Assembly (NCBI GenBank): GCA_947095535.1
Contig: OX352774.1
Coordinates: 249,389,825-249,453,824 of the forward strand
Length of the DNA stretch: 64,000 nt
Reading direction: 5' to 3'
Source: Poecilobothrus nobilitatus
Taxonomy: Eukaryota; Arthropoda; Insecta; Diptera; Dolichopodidae
In this document: positions 11,120 through 23,670 of the stretch, one piece after another
How the letters are laid out: each line of letters starts with the position of its first letter
Numbering within the stretch: the first letter of the stretch is position 1
The notes under the pieces: generated by a model
Databases searched by the model: none
What the model was told of the DNA's origin: nothing
Seen by the model: only the letters and a program-made list of their open reading frames with translations
Position numbers and translations under genes: made by a program

Positions 11120-11690
11120 ATAATGTGAAAATAGGACTTTTTTGCAATTTTGAGGCGCTGTAAATTCGGAACTCTATGTAACTAAGAAAAACCGTAGCCA
11201 ATAGCTCATAAACAGGTGGTCCAAAAAAATTTTCTGAGGAAACTTATACCAATTTTAAAAATTATTTTCTTGCCTCATATGACGGACTTATGAAGGTAGA
11301 AAAATCATACAAAAATTTGGTTTTTACATAACGGAAAATTTAGACACTAAATTTAAAAACTTTATATAATTTTAATATTGATTTATTGAGATACAAAAAA
11401 TGTCTGTTGAATGGCGTTTTCAGATTGAAAAAATGTTAAGCAGAACATGAGATAGTTATACGACATTAAAAATAGGGTTTTTTTTCAAAGTGTAAGGGGC
11501 TACAGTAATTCCGTTATGGATGGGGCTATTCTGAAAAAGTTATTCTACAACATTGATTATATTATGAGGGTTACCTATGGTTAACATTTTATTTTCTCTA
11601 TCTTTAACGATGTAAAAGTTTTGTAAACAGACGGACGGATAAAGAAGAAATAAAAATATTTTAAAGCAACCTATAAAACCTATCATATTC
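11120..11690 (-). mobile_element. HINE-B copy (decayed)
   Basis: It is an inverted, clearly related copy of 14440-15260: the blocks around CATAACGG (11328-11335), TTTTCAGATTGAAAAAATG (11419-11437), the GGGGCTACAG / CCGTTATGGATGGGGCT block (11498-11527), and GTTTTGTAAACAGACGGACGGAT (11618-11640) follow in matching inverse order. The degenerate (GGAC)n marks the same side as in HINE-A, and the same internal blocks occur in the complete HINE-B at 58311-59886. No coding capacity. Confidence 0.65.
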
Positions 11691-12165
11691 TAATAAAATA
11701 AAAAAATAAAAATACATAAATATATATATAGCACATATAGAAAATTGCCTTCTAAAAGAATATAATTTAACTACTTATCTACTCGATTTTATCTAACATA
11801 AAAATAGAAAATAATGGATAAAAAGTCACTATTACTTAAAGTCACATATTTATATATTTAACACTGACTAAATATAAAACTATTAAATTTATTATAAGTA
11901 ATTTTTAAAACATAAATAAGATAAATTATTAAATATAATACTATTCCATAATAATTCATATAAATTTATTCAAAACTATTAAAAAATTATAATTTACGTA
12001 TATAATTTTTCACCATAACCTAACATTTTCATATTTTAACGATACAAAGAAAAATCTTTATACATAAAAACATTAAAAATTTCACTTTCAATTCAAATTT
12101 TCATTCATTTGAAATAATGTATCTATGTACTTTATATATAGAAAAGTAAAAATTAAATTACAAGA

Positions 12166-12204
<39 letters not shown>

Positions 12205-14439
12205 TTATTCTTTAAATAAAAATATCCTTGCTATATGGAAAATGAAAGAAATTGAAAAGCGCGAACAAAAAACATAAAAATATTTTGTATAACAATGTCT
12301 GTTACAAATAGTTATTATCATAAAATTTGTTTTTTCTTTTTGTATATATATATATATATAACTTTAATAAAATTTAAATATTTTTTTTTGTTTTTATTTA
12401 TTTATTTTTATTGGTATATTTTTATTTCTATTTTGTTTTCAAAAATTGTTTAAAATGCATACTGCATAGTGTTTTAAAATTATGCGACAATATTATCATC
12501 TCAAATTAATGTCAGTTAAAGTCACTTTTTCTTACTTTATAAAACATAAGTATATATGTATATCAGTATATATATATATATATATTTTGTAAAACTATTT
12601 GAATTTTATTATAAATATTTCTATTTTTCTATTAATTTAAACATTTATATATTCATAAAAAAAAGGACATAAATGAATTTACTTTAATATAAAATACATA
12701 TATACGAGTATGTATAGTATTATATTCTTGTTATAATGTTAGTTTAAGTCTGCATTTTATTTATTTTTTTTTTTCTTTATTTTTATATTTAAATTCTATA
12801 TATGTATCTACTCTACAAAATATATACAAAATATTAAGTATGTTATATTATTATATATTTGAATATGTAAAAAATTGTCCCACATTTTTTCTTTGTTATT
12901 AACAACTTTTACCTCTAAAATATTCTCCCACCTAAGTTAAATGCCAAACGAAAAGTAACAAAGTATTGAATAACAACTAAATGGTGTATCGATAGTGTAA
13001 AATAAAATGATTTTCAGCAGTTTGTTAAATATATTAATTTAAAAACACTTACTTTTAATATTAATACAATATTGCGTTTAATCGAATCAATTAAAATTAA
13101 TTAGTATTTTCCTGGTAGGTACAGGATTCTCAGAAAATGTCTAAGATTTTCTGTAGAGTATTAAGGTAGTTTTGTGATCAAGAAAATTATTATTTATTAC
13201 CAAAGTGGATAAGTCAATAATTTCAAAATAAAAAAAAATTTCTTCAATTTTTCCCAATTTAAAATTTGAAAATCTCTAATAATTATATACATAAATACTT
13301 CAAGAACTAAATTTTATTTCTTAAATGAGTCACTCTGTACATAAATTGCTATCTTAAAAGTTTTTCTTTTTTTTTTTGTAAATACAAAGAAAAGGATTCT
13401 ATATATTTTCATATACATACATAGAAACACCGTAACACTTGTAGTGTAATTGCTTAAATACGATGGTTAGTGATTATTATACAAACCGTTATAAAATATG
13501 ACAATGTATCGTTCACCGGTTCATATTCTAATCCTTTTTTTTTTTTTCCTACAATCTTACGTATATCATGCATTTTATGACATTCGAACGATAAAAACAG
13601 AAAGAATAAAAACTAAAAGAAACAAACAAAAAATCATTTATTTTTTTTCAAATCCTTTCATTTATTATCCTTCAATAAATTCTCTAGATGATTGTTACAA
13701 CAACAGAAATTTCAAAAATACAAAAAAAATAAATAAAACGTTGTATGTATGTTTATGCTATGGATTTAAAATTTTTGAATCCACTTTTTTGTTAATTTTT
13801 TTTTCATATTTTATTCGTTAATATTTGAAATTCAAAAAAAAAAAAAAACAAAAAAAAAATTAGAAAACTAAAAAAAGGCCACGTTTTTTTTTATTATTTG
13901 TGTAAATGTCGCATTGTATTATGTGCCATAATAACATGGCACTGGGTAGCAAATAAATGTATGTATATAGAATATACATATGTACCTATATAAACGTGAT
14001 AATTTTATAATTTATGCATATAGGATCTATGGATAGGATTTGTTTTTTTAAAATATATAAAAAAAAAAAAATAAAACAACAAGAAAAAGCTAATAAAAAA
14101 ATATTAAAATAAAGGATAAATAGATTATATCGAAATGTTAAAAGAATGACAGGATAGTAGAAAAAAAAAAAAATGTTTTAAATTACAGATCGTTATTTTG
14201 AATTTAGAAAAAATTTAAATATAAAATATATTATATTGGTATGTGTATATGTATACCACATATAATAAATATATATATATATTGTTAAAAATATTTAAGT
14301 AACAAAAAAAGATATAAAAAATTTGCTGGAGGAAATTCGAATTGAATAATAGTTACACCTAAAAAACAAAAACTAATCTAAAATTTTTTGATTCCTAAAG
14401 GGAATTTGAAGTTTTGACAGCTTTTTAGAACATTTCCAA
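11691..14439. other. A+T-rich stretch with (TA)n microsatellites
   Basis: No gene recognised. It contains (TA)n at 12168-12200 (about 16 units), 12344-12360 and 12566-12585. The plus-strand open frame 13498-13821 (107 codons) is dominated by Phe, Ile, Lys and Asn, crosses poly(T) tracts and shows no motif, so I do not call it a gene. Confidence 0.55.
12168..12200. repeat. (TA)n microsatellite
   Basis: About 16 uninterrupted TA units, the longest simple dinucleotide run seen in the window. Confidence 0.95.
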
Positions 14440-15260
14440 AAAAATTTTGAAAAAATATGGTTATTAGTTTCACTTTGTCCGTCCGTACATCCGTCCGTCT
14501 GCTTACAAAACTTCTACACCGTTAAAGATAGAGAAAAAAAATTTTAACCATAGGTAGATCTCATAAAAACAAATAATTTTGTAGAAAAACTTTTTCAAAC
14601 AGCCCCCCCATCCATTACGGAGCTACAGCCCCTCAAACTTTGAAAAAGCCCTATTTTTAAATGCATATATCTTATGTTCTACATAAGATTTTTTCAATCT
14701 GAAAACGTCATGCGACAGGTATTTTTTTTGACTTTGTAAATTAATATCAAAATTTTTTTTAAATTTAATATTTAAATTTACCGTTATGTGAAAACCAAAT
14801 TTTGCATGATTTTCTACTTTCATAACTCCGATACGCTTTTAGATAGCGGTTTCAAATTTTGAGGCAAGAAAGAACTTTTAGAATTAGTATAAGTTTCCTT
14901 AGAAAATTTTTTTGCACCACCCCCTGTTTAAGAGATATTAGGGCTGAAAAATTGAAAATTTGCTATTTTTAGGCACCTGTACAAATTTTTCTTCGGCAAG
15001 ACATGAAAATTAAAGATTCAATAATATATTTTTACTTGTGTTAACGGTTTTTCTTAGTTATAAAGGGTTCCGAACTTACAGGAGCTGGCAAAATTCCAGA
15101 AAAGTGTTATTTTCACATTTTTTCTTATTACAAAAAATTTCTTAAATTTATTTTTTAAATTTTCAAATTTTTGTGCAAGTCACAATTCTAAAAAGTTTGT
15201 ATTGTGTTTTGGAAATGTGCACTTTTAGAAGCCGTTGGTTAACATTCTACCTTGTTTTTT
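14440..15260 (+). mobile_element. HINE-B copy (decayed)
   Basis: It contains the degenerate (GTCC)n block TTTGTCCGTCCGTACATCCG (14474-14493) followed by CTTACAAAACTTCTACACCG, the CCATTACGGAGCTACAG block (14610-14626), CTGAAAACG (14699-14707), and CCGTTATGTGAAAAC (14781-14795), ending near GGAAATGTGCACTTTTAGA (15211-15229). Its mirror copy lies at 11120-11690, about 2.8 kb away in opposite orientation. The small minus-strand open frame at 14623-14823 is a by-product of the repeat. Confidence 0.65.
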
Positions 15261-17210
15261 TTTTTTGTTTTTGGTGTTTTATTTCAGGCAAAATGTTTCA
15301 AAGTTTTAAAATAAAAATTTTATAAAGGCTATGAATTTAAGTTGTATAATTTTTTTCTAACTAGGATTCATTTTAGCGTGATGTAAAATGTATAAAATAA
15401 AAAAAAAAAAAATCTCTCACATTACTCTTTTTACATTTTATGGAATTAATTACAAAATTTTTTATGAAGTAATTTAGAATTCACAACACAAGATTTTAAT
15501 ATGAAAATATAAATTTATTGATCCTGTATTCAGCTTCTTTGAAATTTAATTTATCAATATGAAAAAAAAGTAACTTTTGCTTTCATAATAGAACTAAGAA
15601 ATCATTTCATTTTAAAGAAGAAAACGCGAGAATAACATGAAAATAGTAAACTTCCGCAAGGAAATTAAAATCTAATATCATAACTTAACTAAAATAACTT
15701 AATATTTGGTACCTGTATAGTTTGACTTCACTATTAGATAAAAAGGAAAACAACAAGATTTTTTTTAAAAATAGCATTCATTATACAGTCCGAAAACGTA
15801 TGCCAATTATAAATTGAAATAACATATTCTGGTTGGAAGTCTGTTGTAAGTCAGAATTTTCAAAATTTGAAGAGAATTTTTAAACCTTCAACTTTTCAAA
15901 TCGTTTCTTTTTATATTTTTAAAATAATTGCATACTTATATCAAACGTTTCAATTAAGACTTAAACAAAAAAAAACTGTACTACAGCTCACATTCTTTGT
16001 AAAAATGAGCTTATAACTGAAAATAAAACATTTTCTTTACAGATTTAATTCTTTGTAGATTAATTGACCGTTTTAATAAAAGGATTTATTTCCTAATATA
16101 TCCAACATTAAAAAAAAGAAAAATACATACAGCACAGAAATAAACGCTTAAAAACTTTTAAACTTCGTTAACAGAGATACTTGAATAAATAACATTATAT
16201 ATATAATATACACATGTACCTACTGTATTATGTTAACATCCATATCCATTAATATTAACATATGAATCTTATATTTTAAGTAAAAATCTCTGTTAAATTA
16301 TACAAATTTAGAAATACAAATAGAAATAATTTTCCATACTTAAAAAAAAAAAATAAAAATTTTCTACGCAATAACTTTACGAATAACTGTATCGTAAGTT
16401 TCATCCACTAGAAGTAGTTTTGTGTTTAAATTTTTCTTTTCTTTTTTTTTTGAATCTTTTTCTAAAAACATGTTTTAAAATTTTTTTTTTTTTTTAAATT
16501 ATATATGCTTCGTAATGTTTCTTTTTATAATGGATCATGTATTTCCTATAGCCAGTAAAACAAAAACCACACATACATTTTTCTATTTTGGTAAAATTGC
16601 ATTTAAAAATCCTATAATAAGTACTTAGTATATAACATTTTAAGAGTTGCATTCATTCATTTTAAATTTAATTTCAAATATCTTCCGTTTATACTAACAG
16701 AAAAACAAAGGAAGATCATAATAGACTTGTCTATAATATTTAATCAATTCTTTTATATATAATCCTATAATTCACTTGATCAACTCATGTTTATGTTTTT
16801 AATCCAAAAAAAACTTTTATTTTCATTCTCATGATTTACATTAGAATATACTTAAGCTACTATATTTTATTTTACTTTTTACATTTTTTTTTTTCTAGAC
16901 ATTAAAAGTACTTTATAAAACTTTATTTTATTCTTTAATAGGATGCATGGTACCGTATAAGAAAATGATAACTCACTTTTTGTACTTAATTACTTTACAA
17001 AAAAAAAAAAACAAAAAAAATTTTTTACGAAAGCTATTATTTTGTCTTTTATAATATTAAATGAAAATTTTATAAAAAAAAAAATTTTTTTTTTTATTTT
17101 ATGTTAAATCCAGATTCCATGATAATCTCTGTTAAAGTTTTTCTCATGCAATTTATAGATGATGAAAAAGATGCAATTTAATATAAAAAGAAAAAAAAAA
17201 TGTTTTTTTT
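15261..17210. other. A+T-rich non-coding stretch
   Basis: No gene or element recognised; homopolymer runs and short TA tracts only. Confidence 0.5.
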
Positions 17211-17309
17211 TTTTTGTACTCCTATAAATATGTTAAAATTTATGGTAAATTTAAAGTCTATAAAAAAATTAATATATGTATATATATAATATATAACTTT
17301 TACATAAAG
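17211..17309 (+). repeat. Left arm of a ~100-bp inverted repeat
   Basis: The arm runs from TTTTTGTACTCC through GTTAAAATTTATGGTAAA to ACTTTTACATAAAG. It matches the inverse of 18317-18420 with only a few differences, mostly in the TA-rich middle. The arms are about 1 kb apart. It could be the ends of a fold-back element or a local inverted duplication. Confidence 0.85.
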
Positions 17310-18224
17310 TTATTAAAACTTTAAGATAAGTTAACTTTTTCTTTATCTTTTTTTTTTCGAATTATTTAGTTGAGGTCCTTGAAATTTTTCTATGAAATGT
17401 CTGAATTTTTTTTTTTGTTTTAAATTGTAATGAATTTATAAGAAATTGTTTGATAACAAAACTTTTTAATAAAAAATATACTTTAGTATATAAGTAGATA
17501 TATATATTTCAAGGACTAGTACTTCATTTAATTTCTCATTCTCAGTAAAAAAAAAAAACAAAAAAAAAAAATAAAATAGTTTTACAAAATTTTCAATAGT
17601 TTGACCTTTTAATATGTGATACAGATCTCCTTTTTATAATAAAGTTTTACACATATTATAGCCAATAAAAAATTTGTGGTGTGACAAAAAGCTAAATTTT
17701 ATAACAAAGATGATGGTATAACTAACTTTTGAAAATAATTTTTTTGTTTTAGTATGAAAAAATTTTTTTTATACTTGATAAAAAATTGGTATAAAATTGT
17801 AAAATGCAAGAGTAATAAATGCAGAATAAATGAAGAATTTATTGAATGTGTTTCTAATATTTTCTAGCTAAATTTTTCTTTTATTTTTGTAAAAAGAAAA
17901 ACATTTACATGTTTTGATAATTCTTATAATTGATCATGATTTTTTAAAAACGATAAATTTCTTTTATTATTTTAAGGACTCTAATTTACTAAGGAATCTA
18001 AAGGATTTCAAAGTTTTACAAAATTATATCTTTAATATATTCTATAGGATTTAATTAAATATAGTTTAAATAAAATATAAAGTCAATATTTTTCAAGGAT
18101 ATTATTTTTCATTAGACGGTTTAAAAATTTCTTTAAAGTAATTCCAAAGACTCTCTAGTTAAAATAAAATTTTTCTTCTAAAATCGGTAACAAACGCTGC
18201 TTTATTCTATTCAATTTCTTTTAC

Positions 18225-18312
18225 ATAATATAAGTACTAAAACGCAGATCAAAATCATTGTCTAAGTAATATAAGTACTAAATAGTACATAATATAAGTA
18301 CTAAAAAGCAGA
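18225..18312 (+). repeat. Short repeat, TAATATAAGTACTAA x3
   Basis: TAATATAAGTACTAA occurs near 18227, 18267 and 18290. The first and third copies are followed by GCAGATCA. It sits directly against the right inverted-repeat arm and looks like slippage-type local duplication. Confidence 0.8.
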
Positions 18313-18316
18313 TCAT

Positions 18317-18420
18317 CTTTATGTAAAAGTTATAATATATTATATATACATATTATATTCATTTTTTTATTGACTTTAAATTTACCATAAATTTTAACAT
18401 ATTTATAGGAGTACAAAAAA
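18317..18420 (-). repeat. Right arm of the ~100-bp inverted repeat
   Basis: Inverse match of 17211-17309: CTTTATGTAAAAGTTATAAT at its left and AGGAGTACAAAAAA at its right. The interval between the arms (17310-18316) has no recognised coding content. The only notable internal structure is the short repeat at 18225-18312, which abuts this arm. Confidence 0.85.
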
Positions 18421-21400
18421 ATATTCTCATATAATTTTTATATATGTCAATTTGATCCTTATTTATACCCATTTAATTTTTGATTTAATTAGAATTCACT
18501 TTTTATTATCCTCTTTCGATTCTATTTGTATTATTTTTCTTTACTTTACCTGAATAATCATTCTTTACCTGATATTATAATTCCTTGAATAACATTTCTA
18601 AAATAAGAGTTAATTCAAATAAAAAAAAAAAAAAACGAAAATAAATCACTGCTATTCTTAGATCAACTAGAAATCTAAAAATAATAATCCTGAAAAATTT
18701 ACTTTTCCATTTAACTTAAGAATTTGAAAATCAAACAAAAGAAAAAAAACCACTAAAATCATTATTGTGTCACCTTAAGTAAATTTTTTCTAACCATTTT
18801 TCAAAAAAAAAAAACTATAACAATAACAATAATAACAAACTATAAAAATAACAATTTTCATTCTCACCTGACATTTATGTAAATAAAACGAACAGAAATA
18901 TCTTTATTGTATAAATTACCAATTAAGAGTTATATGTACAGTTACAGTTTTTTTTTACCTTTTATTCGATTGGTTTGTTTAACATTCATTCATTCATTCT
19001 TATCGATTACCCCAGATTTTCTTTTCCCCCAGATTTTTATTTATTTGTTTTTTTTTTTTGTTACCTTCTCTATTGTTTTTTTTTTTTATTTTTATTTATT
19101 TTTTTTATAGGTTCTCATGTTCTCCATGTAAATAAAAATCAAGATAATATTTGACCATTGACTTATTGACTGCAAGACTGTAAATCTTAAATTCCTTAAG
19201 GACATAATATCCCTTATATATACTTGATTGCGCTCCTAACTGATATTACAATAGTAAAAATATTATATTTTGTACATATATGTATGTATATATAGTTTAC
19301 AGCAGAATTCTAAAACTTTTATTCACGGTTCACAATAATATTTAATTTTTTTTTTGTTGCGAGGATAGGTGGGAATCATCGAAAGTCACTATACGAGAGT
19401 GAAACGAGTACGAGTCCTCTATGAGTGTGTTGAACTTTAACTCACTAAACACCACCTCCTTTTTTTGATCAAACAATAGATTGTATGACCTTAAGTACTC
19501 ATGTACTGCCAGGTCAAAGGAAGTCAAATTAAAATGTATTTTAAAGAAATTGTGTGTGATATTCAAAAATATGCGCATATTATACAACTTTAAGCAGCTT
19601 CCTATAAACTGTAAATTTAACTTTCCTCTTAAAATAGTATTAGATTAGGTCCTTTACTATTTTTTTAAAAATATTGTTATTCCTAAAAAAAATAGCACAT
19701 AAATAAATCTCCAAAACTCTTTTTGCACCTAACTTAGCTCCGACATAATGGCCGTTAAAATGTGATATGCTTACGCGCAACATGAAAACTCTAGAGGTTG
19801 TTCTATCTATGGCGGTATTTGTTATAAAAATTATTTCGGAACAAAAATTCTTTGTAAAATCTTCCAATTCTTTGCATTTCCTTAGATTCAATAGACTAGG
19901 TATTAAATAATCCAGTTTTTCGTCCTAGACGTTCATTTTTCTTCCAGTATTTTCTTTAATCATGATTATTTCCAAGATTTCCAATAAACAGAAAAAAAAA
20001 TTGTTTTACATCCCCTACTTAAATTTAACATAAACTTATAAAATGTCTACAAGTATGTGTAAAAAAGCGATAAAAAAAAATTGTAAAGAAAATAAATAAA
20101 GTTATACAGAGAAAAAAAAAAGGAGGAAAGAAAAAAGGTCAACATAATAACTTTTTTTTTTATAACGTTGATTTTGAATATACCTTATATCATTAGAGTA
20201 GGGAAATTGGAGGTAGGTAGTAGTATAAGATTTGTCATAGTGTTTGTTAAAGGATCAACATTATTTTTACTCTTTTTCCTGCTTAAAGCTATTATGAAAA
20301 GCCTACAGGACTACAAGATTATAAGGAAGAAAAAGATAAATAAAACTTTTCTTTCACTTGGTTAAAACTTTGATACAAGGAAGAAAAATTTAATGTACTG
20401 GAAAAGTATTTAATTTTGGTTGTACAAAAACTATACTATACCATTTGCTAACTTGTTTAGTTTACTGGATGTTTTTTTTTTGTTTCTTTTCTTGTTTTGA
20501 ACAAGGGGGTGACCAAATAATTGTTTGTTTGAATGTTTACTGTATTATTGTTAAATTAATTCATTCTAATACAAAAACAAATAAACAGCTTATGTTTATA
20601 ATGTCGTAAAAAAATTTGATTTGATTTATTTGATGATGAACGGAACAGAACCCAGTAAAACAGGAAGCAATTATTAAAGTGATCAATACCCGTTGACATA
20701 GGAAATTTGTAAAAAGTTTATTTGGATGATTGTTTTTTTTTGTTTTTGTTTTTAGAAGGAAAATGCATTTTAAATTGGAGATATATAGATACTTAAACAA
20801 AATAATTATCAGATTGAAGCAGAAAATGAAAAAAATTAGATTAAAAAGTACTTTATTTATCAAAAGGGGCAAAAATGTTGAAAATTTCATATTTATTGAA
20901 AACAAATAAAAAAGAGCTTTTAGTAATAAAAATTAGTGTAATTTAGTGTAAAATTTATTTTAGTAAAAGTAATTAAAGAAAACGTAATTATTAAGCCTTA
21001 AGAAATTTTCCTAAATGTAACATCAAGAATGAAAATGTTTTGTTTTTTTTTTTGTTGCTTCAAAATAATCAATTTTCGTTTTAGAATTATATAATTTATA
21101 TTTTTAAATGTAGATTTTTTAATTTTATGTTATATTAAATTGTTTTAATTTTGATTTTAAATAATTTTAAATAATTTAATATTATATTACGCATACATAC
21201 ATAGAGGCATACACTCTTTTAAATTACATGTATCAGACACTTGACTTTTATAACTTTTAAGTTATTTTTTATATATATATTTTTTTTATGGATTATTTTT
21301 CTCTGTAATTTGAATTTGAGGTTTTCTTTCTGTGCTCTTATTCTTTTCGAACGTTGGTCAACGTGACCGCAATATTCTCTAAATAAAAAAAGATCCAGAT

Positions 21401-23200
21401 CTAAATAGATTATCTGGTGCTTTTGTTGAAACACTAATATAAGTTTTTATGGGAAGATATTTTTTATCTGCGCGAACTTTGCCGCCTCAGAATTTTACCT
21501 TTCAAAATAACTTTGAGAAAACTTCTCCGGATGCCTCAATAGATTTTACTGTAACTTTTATTTAGGATTTTTTCTTAATTTGAGCTAAAACTACTTAAAT
21601 TCTTCCAAATTTTCTAAAGATGTTTTAGAAAGAGTTCAGGTTGGACTCCATACAGAAGTTTGGTTAAAACATAACATATTCTCATTCGTAGAGTTAGGAA
21701 GAAAACGTGAGAGCGCAGCTATTTCTTACCCATATTTCTTTTAAGTGAACCCACTAATCGTTTACCTAACATCGTAAATAATATGTATATGGTTATTGAT
21801 CTTTTCTAATTTAACAAAATTCCATAAAATTCACAAATTAAGCTCAGTAAAGCATAATATATTCGACAATGATACAAAAAAAATCCACAATGGCATACTA
21901 CCAATTATAACTAATTATTTTGCATAATTTTAGGAACTCTTAGTAAAATAATTTACCTATTATTATTATCAAATAATAAAAATCCTCAAATTAATAAAAT
22001 TAAATATCAATAAAAAATGTTACTATAGATTGCAATAATTGTAATCAATAAATTTCTATATTATACAAAGAATACAGTTTTTTAATACAAACATTTTTAC
22101 TGAAACTAAAGTTTCAACATTAAATGCAGTTTTCCCACAGGATATATTTAAAAAAAAACTTCAAGGTTAAAATAAAGTTTACTTACAAAAGAGTTTCATT
22201 TTATGGACTATAAAAAATTTTGTTTTTATAATTTAGATAGAATAATCTATAGTACAAAAAAAGTACATATAGCAAATCTTATTCAAAATAACACATTTAA
22301 GGATAAACCAAAGAAAATTTTTTATTTTATTTTTCCACACATACTTTAGGTTAAATTTAATATTGTCCTTTTATTTTTTTCACATTTTTACTTTAATATT
22401 ATTTATTGGCTTTGTAAAATTATTTTTTAATGTTTACACAAAACTTATTTTCAAGTACATAAAAATAATTGTTTAATAAAAGAAAGAAAAATGAGTCTAG
22501 TCGAACCTAACCTAGAATTTAACCAAGACACTTTAAGATTTTATTTTTTTGGTATGTAGCAGAGATAAATAATAAAAGGGAAGAAAAAGAGAAAATTTTA
22601 GAGAATTTAACATTTTTTTTTTCTTTTTTTTTTGTTAAATATTTTGTAAAATCAATATTTTAACTAAAATATTTATTTTTTTGTTAAGATTCAATCTGAA
22701 TTTTCCTAAGGCAATAGAGAGAATCTTTGTTAAAAATTTTTATAAATCTTGTTAGAAATATTCTATTTTACCTTTTGGTTTTGTTTGGTTTCAAGCTGTT
22801 TAAATACTTGTAAAATTGAATTTTTCTTAAAAAAAAAAAAAAAAATTAAATAAATTTAAAAGTGAAAACAAAATAAAGTGATACAAATCGTATAAAATTT
22901 TCATTAAACTGAATACTTTAAGAAAGTAATAAAAATATTTATTAAAATTGATTTTAAGTAATTTAAAAGGAAATTTTTAAAAAATCATTAGGATATTTAA
23001 AAATTTGAGAGAAAACACATTATTAATTAATTTTTATTAGCTGTGCTGGAAAATGAGTTTAAAAACATTAAAAAAAAAAAATTGATGAACGTCAGATGGA
23101 ATTTTTTTTGAATATTTTACTTAATACTTTAATTAACTGACTTTAACTGGGAATAAATCACAAAATTGCAGTGTCAAATTAGGTATTTTGAAATAATGCC
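18421..23200. other. A+T-rich stretch with one better-balanced island
   Basis: Mostly low-complexity DNA. The exception is 19340-19920, listed separately. The minus-strand open frame 20561-20905 (114 codons) is Phe/Ile/Leu/Lys-rich and without motif, and the frame at 21219-21434 likewise lacks recognisable features. Confidence 0.45.
19342..19891 (-). pseudogene. Unidentified decayed coding remnant
   Basis: Two minus-strand frames (19640-19891, then 19342-19587) lie in tandem in a segment with visibly higher G+C than its flanks. The first reads RKCKELEDFTKNFCSEIIF and later SISHFNGHYVGAKLGAKR. The second reads FDLAVHEYLRSYNLLF and ends SRIVTFDDSHLSSQQKKN. Composition is protein-like rather than homopolymer-driven. 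The two could be parts of one gene broken by a frameshift or stop near 19590-19640. I recognise no family; a decayed transposon protein is the simplest guess. It may also be chance. Confidence 0.25.
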
Positions 23201-23241
23201 AATAAGAAGTAAAAGCCGAATAATAAGAAGTAAAAGCCGAA
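23201..23241 (+). repeat. Short tandem duplication, 21-bp period
   Basis: AATAAGAAGTAAAAGCCGAA is present at 23201-23220 and again, identical, at 23222-23241. A weaker third relative (AAGAAGTAAAAGTTGAA) follows near 23268. Confidence 0.9.
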
Positions 23242-23482
23242 GCGGATTTGTTCAGAAGTCAGTTGAGAAGAAGTAAAAGTTGAAATTGTAATTTTTGAAA
23301 ATTCAGTTTTCTTTCCGCTTCGCACGAGAAATAAAGGATCGAATCGGTCTTATTTCCGTTTTCCAAATATTTAATTTTTACCTTTTTTCATTTTGTATTT
23401 AGAACATGTTCCACTTATTCCAGAAAATTTCTTTGTTGTTTTTTTGAGGTTGTTAAAAATACGTATATGCGCATTTAGATTG

Positions 23483-23661
23483 TATTTTTTTTTGTTTAGT
23501 TTTTCCTCCTGCCACTTAAATGTGACAAGGAGGAAATTACACAGCCTTTTTTTTTTCAGATGTAATTGTAAATGTCGTAAAGGGGAATTATATGCTTACG
23601 ATGTGTGTGAGATTCGAACTCATACTCCCTTGGTGTTTGCTCTTATCCACTAGGTCCTGCC
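23483..23661 (-). mobile_element. tRNA-derived SINE, copy 1, with 9-bp target-site duplication
   Basis: On the minus strand: an A-box-like GGACCTAGTGGATAAGAGC, a B box GAGTTCGAATCTCAC, then the family body with CGTAAG..CTTTACG, GGCTGTGTAATTTCCT, the CACATTTAAGTGGCAGG stem-loop and a poly(A) tail. It is flanked by TTTAGATTG at 23474-23482 and 23662-23670, an exact 9-bp duplication that fixes both ends and shows insertion by retrotransposition. It carries no protein; the open frame 23393-23653 is a by-product. Such elements are transcribed by RNA polymerase III from the A and B boxes and depend on a partner LINE. Confidence 0.92.
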
Positions 23662-23670
23662 TTTAGATTG

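Noticed and set aside
13498..13821. 107-codon plus-strand open frame
   Set aside because: Phe/Ile/Lys/Asn-rich, crosses poly(T) tracts and shows no domain, splice or promoter evidence.
20561..20905. 114-codon minus-strand open frame with hydrophobic stretches
   Set aside because: Hydrophobicity follows from A+T-rich composition; no motif, no neighbouring gene signals.
21219..21434. 71-codon minus-strand frame in a slightly G+C-richer patch
   Set aside because: No recognisable motif, Lys/Ile-rich end and no supporting signals.
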